Source of the DNA: JAZDJJ01 sp043804035
GTDB lineage: Bacteria; Bacteroidota; Bacteroidia; Palsa-948
Assembly (NCBI GenBank): GCA_043804035.1
Contig: JAZDJJ010000148.1
Location: 1 to 7,371, forward strand
Length of the DNA stretch: 7,371 nucleotides
Direction of reading: 5' to 3'
This document shows, piece by piece, positions 5,975 through 7,371 of this stretch (the first letter of the stretch is position 1; every line of letters begins with the position of its first letter). The translations under genes and the position numbers were made by a program. The notes under the pieces were generated by a model. That model had not been told where the DNA came from and made no database searches. It saw nothing but the letters and a program-made list of their open reading frames with translations.

Positions 5975-6220
5975 ATGTTAGAAAAAGAGTTTAAATATTA
6001 TTTGGCAAATCAACTTGAGTTAGTAAAACTTCACTTAGGTAAATATCTTGTAATAAAAGATGAAAAAGTGATAGGATCTTATGATTCAAGAGAACAAACA
6101 TTGACGGAAACAACAAAGACACATCCATTAGGTACATTTCTTGTACAACTTTGTTCTCCAGGGGATACAGCATATTCTCAAACATTTCATTCCAGAGTTA
6201 TTTATTTTAATAATGTCTAA
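5975..6220 (+). CDS. Small DUF5678-like protein (81 aa)
   Basis: The protein has no signal peptide or membrane segment. The N-terminal half reads FKYYLANQLELVKLHLGKYLVIKDEKVIGSYDS (residues 6-38, quoted in part: LVKLHLGKYLVIKDEKVIG). This fits the DUF5678 pattern of an amphipathic helix followed by GKYxVIKxxxVIGxY. The second half contains THPLGTFLVQLCSPG (49-63) and QTFHSRV (69-75). Function is unknown. Its stop codon overlaps the start of the next gene by 8 bp (ATGTCTAA, 6213-6220), so the two are almost surely translated as a coupled pair. From memory, this kind of small protein is often found beside retropepsin-like proteins in Bacteroidota and Cyanobacteria, but I cannot verify that here. 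The ATG at 5975 is the first in frame and lies just after a promoter-like box. Confidence 0.82.
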   Translation: MLEKEFKYYLANQLELVKLHLGKYLVIKDEKVIGSYDSREQTLTETTKTHPLGTFLVQLCSPGDTAYSQTFHSRVIYFNNV

Positions 6221-6488
6221 TCCAGTTCATGCTCTTACCGTTAGAGGAAAAATAGCCGGACTGCTTAGGGTTATTGCATCCGATGATATAGAAATACACG
6301 GATTTGGATCTGGTACATCTATGAAAGTTGTTGGAATATGGGATACGGGAGCAACTGGTAGCGTAATAACCACAAAAGTTATTAATCAACTTGGAATTAA
6401 AGAAAGACGTTGGGAAGTCGTAGTGCCATTTGGAGACACAAATAAAAAGGACGAAAACAAACAAGACGACCATGAAATTCAAAAATAA
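6213..6488 (+). CDS. Retropepsin-like aspartyl protease fragment (91 aa)
   Basis: Starting at ATG 6213, which overlaps the previous stop by 8 bp, the protein has MKVVGIWDTGATGSVITTKV (about residues 35-54). This holds the DTGA active-site signature of retroviral-type aspartyl proteases, followed by the helix VINQLGI. Single-domain retropepsins normally run on for another 60 or more residues with a flap and a hydrophobic-hydrophobic-Gly segment, and neither is present. After LGIKER the sequence changes to WEVVVPFGDT and a very polar tail KKDENKQDDHEIQK that does not look like the family. I read this as a 3'-truncated gene joined to unrelated sequence, so it is probably non-functional. An in-frame start further upstream (6141) would lie inside the neighbouring gene and is rejected. 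The break lies within 90 bp of the imperfect-hairpin repeat beginning at 6490. Confidence 0.72.
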   Translation: MSNPVHALTVRGKIAGLLRVIASDDIEIHGFGSGTSMKVVGIWDTGATGSVITTKVINQLGIKERRWEVVVPFGDTNKKDENKQDDHEIQK

Positions 6489-6489
6489 C

Positions 6490-6630
6490 CTTGCATAACA
6501 GCACCTACCCAAAAGTGGCGGTTTCGTGCTTCGTAGGACAGTTTTGTGGGTATATAAACTTTAGTACTTCGTATGAAAGTTAGTGCTAATAATCGCCACC
6601 TTCGGCAAGCCGCAAAACGTTGGTGGCAAG
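6490..6630. repeat. Long imperfect-hairpin intergenic repeat, attC-like in architecture
   Basis: It begins 2 nt after a stop codon. The outer arms CTTGC-(7 nt)-CACC (6490-6505) and GGTGGCAAG (6622-6630) are complementary except for a 7-nt extra segment, ATAACAG. A central hairpin AACTTT...AAAGTT (about 6557-6580) has CTTCG near its tip, and weaker complementarity (CGCCACC and GGTGG, GCGG and CCGC) lies between. The extrahelical bases, AAC near the left end, GTT near the right end (6619-6621) and position between short genes recall integron attC/VCR sites. The consensus boxes RYYYAAC and GTTRRRY are not matched strictly. No integrase is in the window, so the class is uncertain. Confidence 0.45.
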
Positions 6631-6694
6631 CGTTGACGATACTGCTAAATCAAACATTTTAGCCCAAAAGAAATGCAAATTGAAGGATTTTTTG

Positions 6695-6702
6695 TACCTT
6701 TG
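6695..6702 (+). promoter_or_regulatory. Candidate -7 box TACCTTTG
   Basis: Matches TAnnTTTG and ends only 4 nt before ATG 6707. If it is used, transcription would start at or next to the start codon, giving a leaderless mRNA. No clear TTTG -33 element is visible. Confidence 0.35.
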
Positions 6703-6706
6703 ACAA

Positions 6707-7234
6707 ATGAAAAATCAGAAAATAAATTATCTTGACTTTGAAGTTGACAAGATAACTCGTTCCATTGAAAACGCGGTTACAGGCGACAGTTTTCTCACTG
6801 AAATAACACATTTGACTAATGCGGACTTAAAATAGGTAGGCAAGAAAAATGGATGGGAATTTGACTGGAAGACAGAGATGAATTACAACGACAGAGAGGT
6901 TTACAAATTAACAATTTTAAACAATCCTAATATTATTCAAGGACTGATAAGTTTAAAAATTGAAGACAATTATATTTATATGCCGCTAATTGAAAGCGCT
7001 CCATTCAATAGAGGGAAAGATAAAATTTATTTGGGAACCCCTGGAAATTTAGTTGCTTATGCTTGTCGACTTTCATTTCAGAAAGGGTTTAACGGCTTCG
7101 TATCATTTCATGCCAAGACAAAACTTATTGAGCATTACACTAAGACATTAGGAGCAAATCATTTCGGTGGACTTTTAATGATTATTAACACTGAATCAGC
7201 AAAAAAATTAGTTGACAAATATTTTAAATCATAA
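6707..7234 (+). pseudogene. GNAT-like acetyltransferase gene interrupted by an in-frame TAG
   Basis: ATG 6707 opens a frame reading MKNQKINYLDFEVDKITRSI onward for 42 codons to a TAG at 6833-6835. The same frame then continues without a shift as VGKKNGWEFDWKTE into the ATG at 6878 and on to TAA at 7232-7234. The whole is 175 residues with one stop. I remember the combined sequence as the layout of a widespread Bacteroidota hypothetical protein whose N-terminal part belongs to it, so one nonsense change appears to split the gene. The C-terminal half looks GNAT-like: a strand (YIYMPLIES), a loop and helix (LGTPGNLVAYACRLSF), a strand (GFVSFHA), a helix (LIEHYTKTLGA) and a final strand (LLMIINT). 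The canonical acetyl-CoA loop is not clear. It is followed 5 bp later by a small charged protein gene. Alternatives are amber read-through or re-initiation at 6878. Confidence 0.7.
6878..7234 (+). CDS. Downstream open part of the GNAT-like gene (118 aa)
   Basis: This is the part that would be annotated alone as an intact gene. It lacks the first 57 codons of the full-length frame and has no promoter box or Shine-Dalgarno directly before ATG 6878, so translation would depend on re-initiation after the TAG 42 nt upstream. It retains the GNAT-like beta-alpha-beta core and ends with KLVDKYFKS. A truncated but folded product is possible, but I consider it a remnant. Confidence 0.6.
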   Translation: MNYNDREVYKLTILNNPNIIQGLISLKIEDNYIYMPLIESAPFNRGKDKIYLGTPGNLVAYACRLSFQKGFNGFVSFHAKTKLIEHYTKTLGANHFGGLLMIINTESAKKLVDKYFKS

Positions 7235-7239
7235 ATACT

Positions 7240-7371
7240 ATGGGACTAGTAAGAGAACCTTTGGATGTTGACATTGTTTTTGATTCGCGTCCTTTGACAA
7301 AAAAAGAAAAGGAAGCTATCAGCAAGTATATCCGTGACTATAAAGTAAAACATTCATACAAAAAGAGGGCA
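7240..7371 (+). CDS. Small charged protein, partial at the window edge
   Basis: ATG 7240 starts 5 nt after the stop of the GNAT-like gene, and the frame is open for 44 codons to the last base. It begins MGLVREPLDVDIVFDSRPLT, then a Lys/Glu-rich helix (KKEKEAISKYIRDY) and a basic end (KVKHSYKKRA). No known domain is recognised. The tight spacing suggests an operon with the GNAT-like gene. Its small size, basic character and partner recall the antitoxin half of toxin-antitoxin pairs, but no ribbon-helix-helix or other DNA-binding motif can be identified, so that remains a guess. Confidence 0.65.
   Translation, partial: MGLVREPLDVDIVFDSRPLTKKEKEAISKYIRDYKVKHSYKKRA

Noticed and set aside
5991..6185. 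Minus-strand frame opposite the DUF5678-like gene, and another at 6207-6512
   Set aside because: Both are antisense to the better supported plus-strand pair, which has promoter, overlap and domain evidence.
6141..6212. Upstream start for the retropepsin-like gene
   Set aside because: It would lie deep inside the preceding gene; the ATG at 6213 gives a normal short overlap and begins the family-like sequence.

Overview
The window looks like an AT-rich chromosomal or metagenomic segment from a member of the Bacteroidota. Three things point there. One is a 1318-residue secreted protein made of ten PKD domains and ending in a gliding-motility/type IX secretion (type B, CHU_C-like) C-terminal domain. 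Another is the set of TAnnTTTG -7 promoter boxes lying close to start codons. The third is the lack of Shine-Dalgarno sequences. No rRNA, tRNA or CRISPR was seen.

Layout. Positions 1-196 hold two 21-bp tandem arrays that run divergently from about position 90 and share a base skeleton, although their sequences differ. Positions 213-902 (-) encode a secreted WG-repeat protein. Positions 929-1088 are a 160-bp palindromic element with 13-bp perfect terminal inverted repeats, filling the gap between two minus-strand genes. Positions 1108-5064 (-) encode the giant PKD protein. Positions 5144-5586 are a 443-bp element with 16-bp perfect terminal inverted repeats. It has inner inverted repeats of the CGTCATTGCGAGG...GAAGCAATC type and carries one small GIY-YIG endonuclease-like gene (5225-5494, -). 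Positions 5587-5974 contain no gene but hold short repeats, a GC-rich hairpin and two TACATTTG boxes. From 5975 on, the coding strand switches to plus and the content becomes short modules. These are an overlapping pair (a DUF5678-like small protein plus a truncated retropepsin-like protein), a long imperfect-hairpin repeat (6490-6630) that recalls an integron attC site, and a GNAT-like gene broken by one in-frame TAG, followed 5 bp later by a small charged protein that runs off the window.

How it fits together. The left two thirds is a cell-surface/secretome region. The PKD protein would cross the inner membrane by its signal peptide and the outer membrane by type IX secretion, and the WG protein is probably periplasmic or outer-membrane exposed. 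The right third looks like an accessory, cassette-like area. The most interesting candidate system is the pair of inverted-repeat elements. The 443-bp element carries a GIY-YIG gene inside the same nested palindrome architecture that the 160-bp element shows without a gene. This suggests an autonomous/non-autonomous mobile family driven by a GIY-YIG nuclease instead of a classical transposase. The local GIY-YIG copy appears to have lost its first motif to an in-frame stop, so any activity would have to come from another copy. This is an inference from sequence architecture alone.
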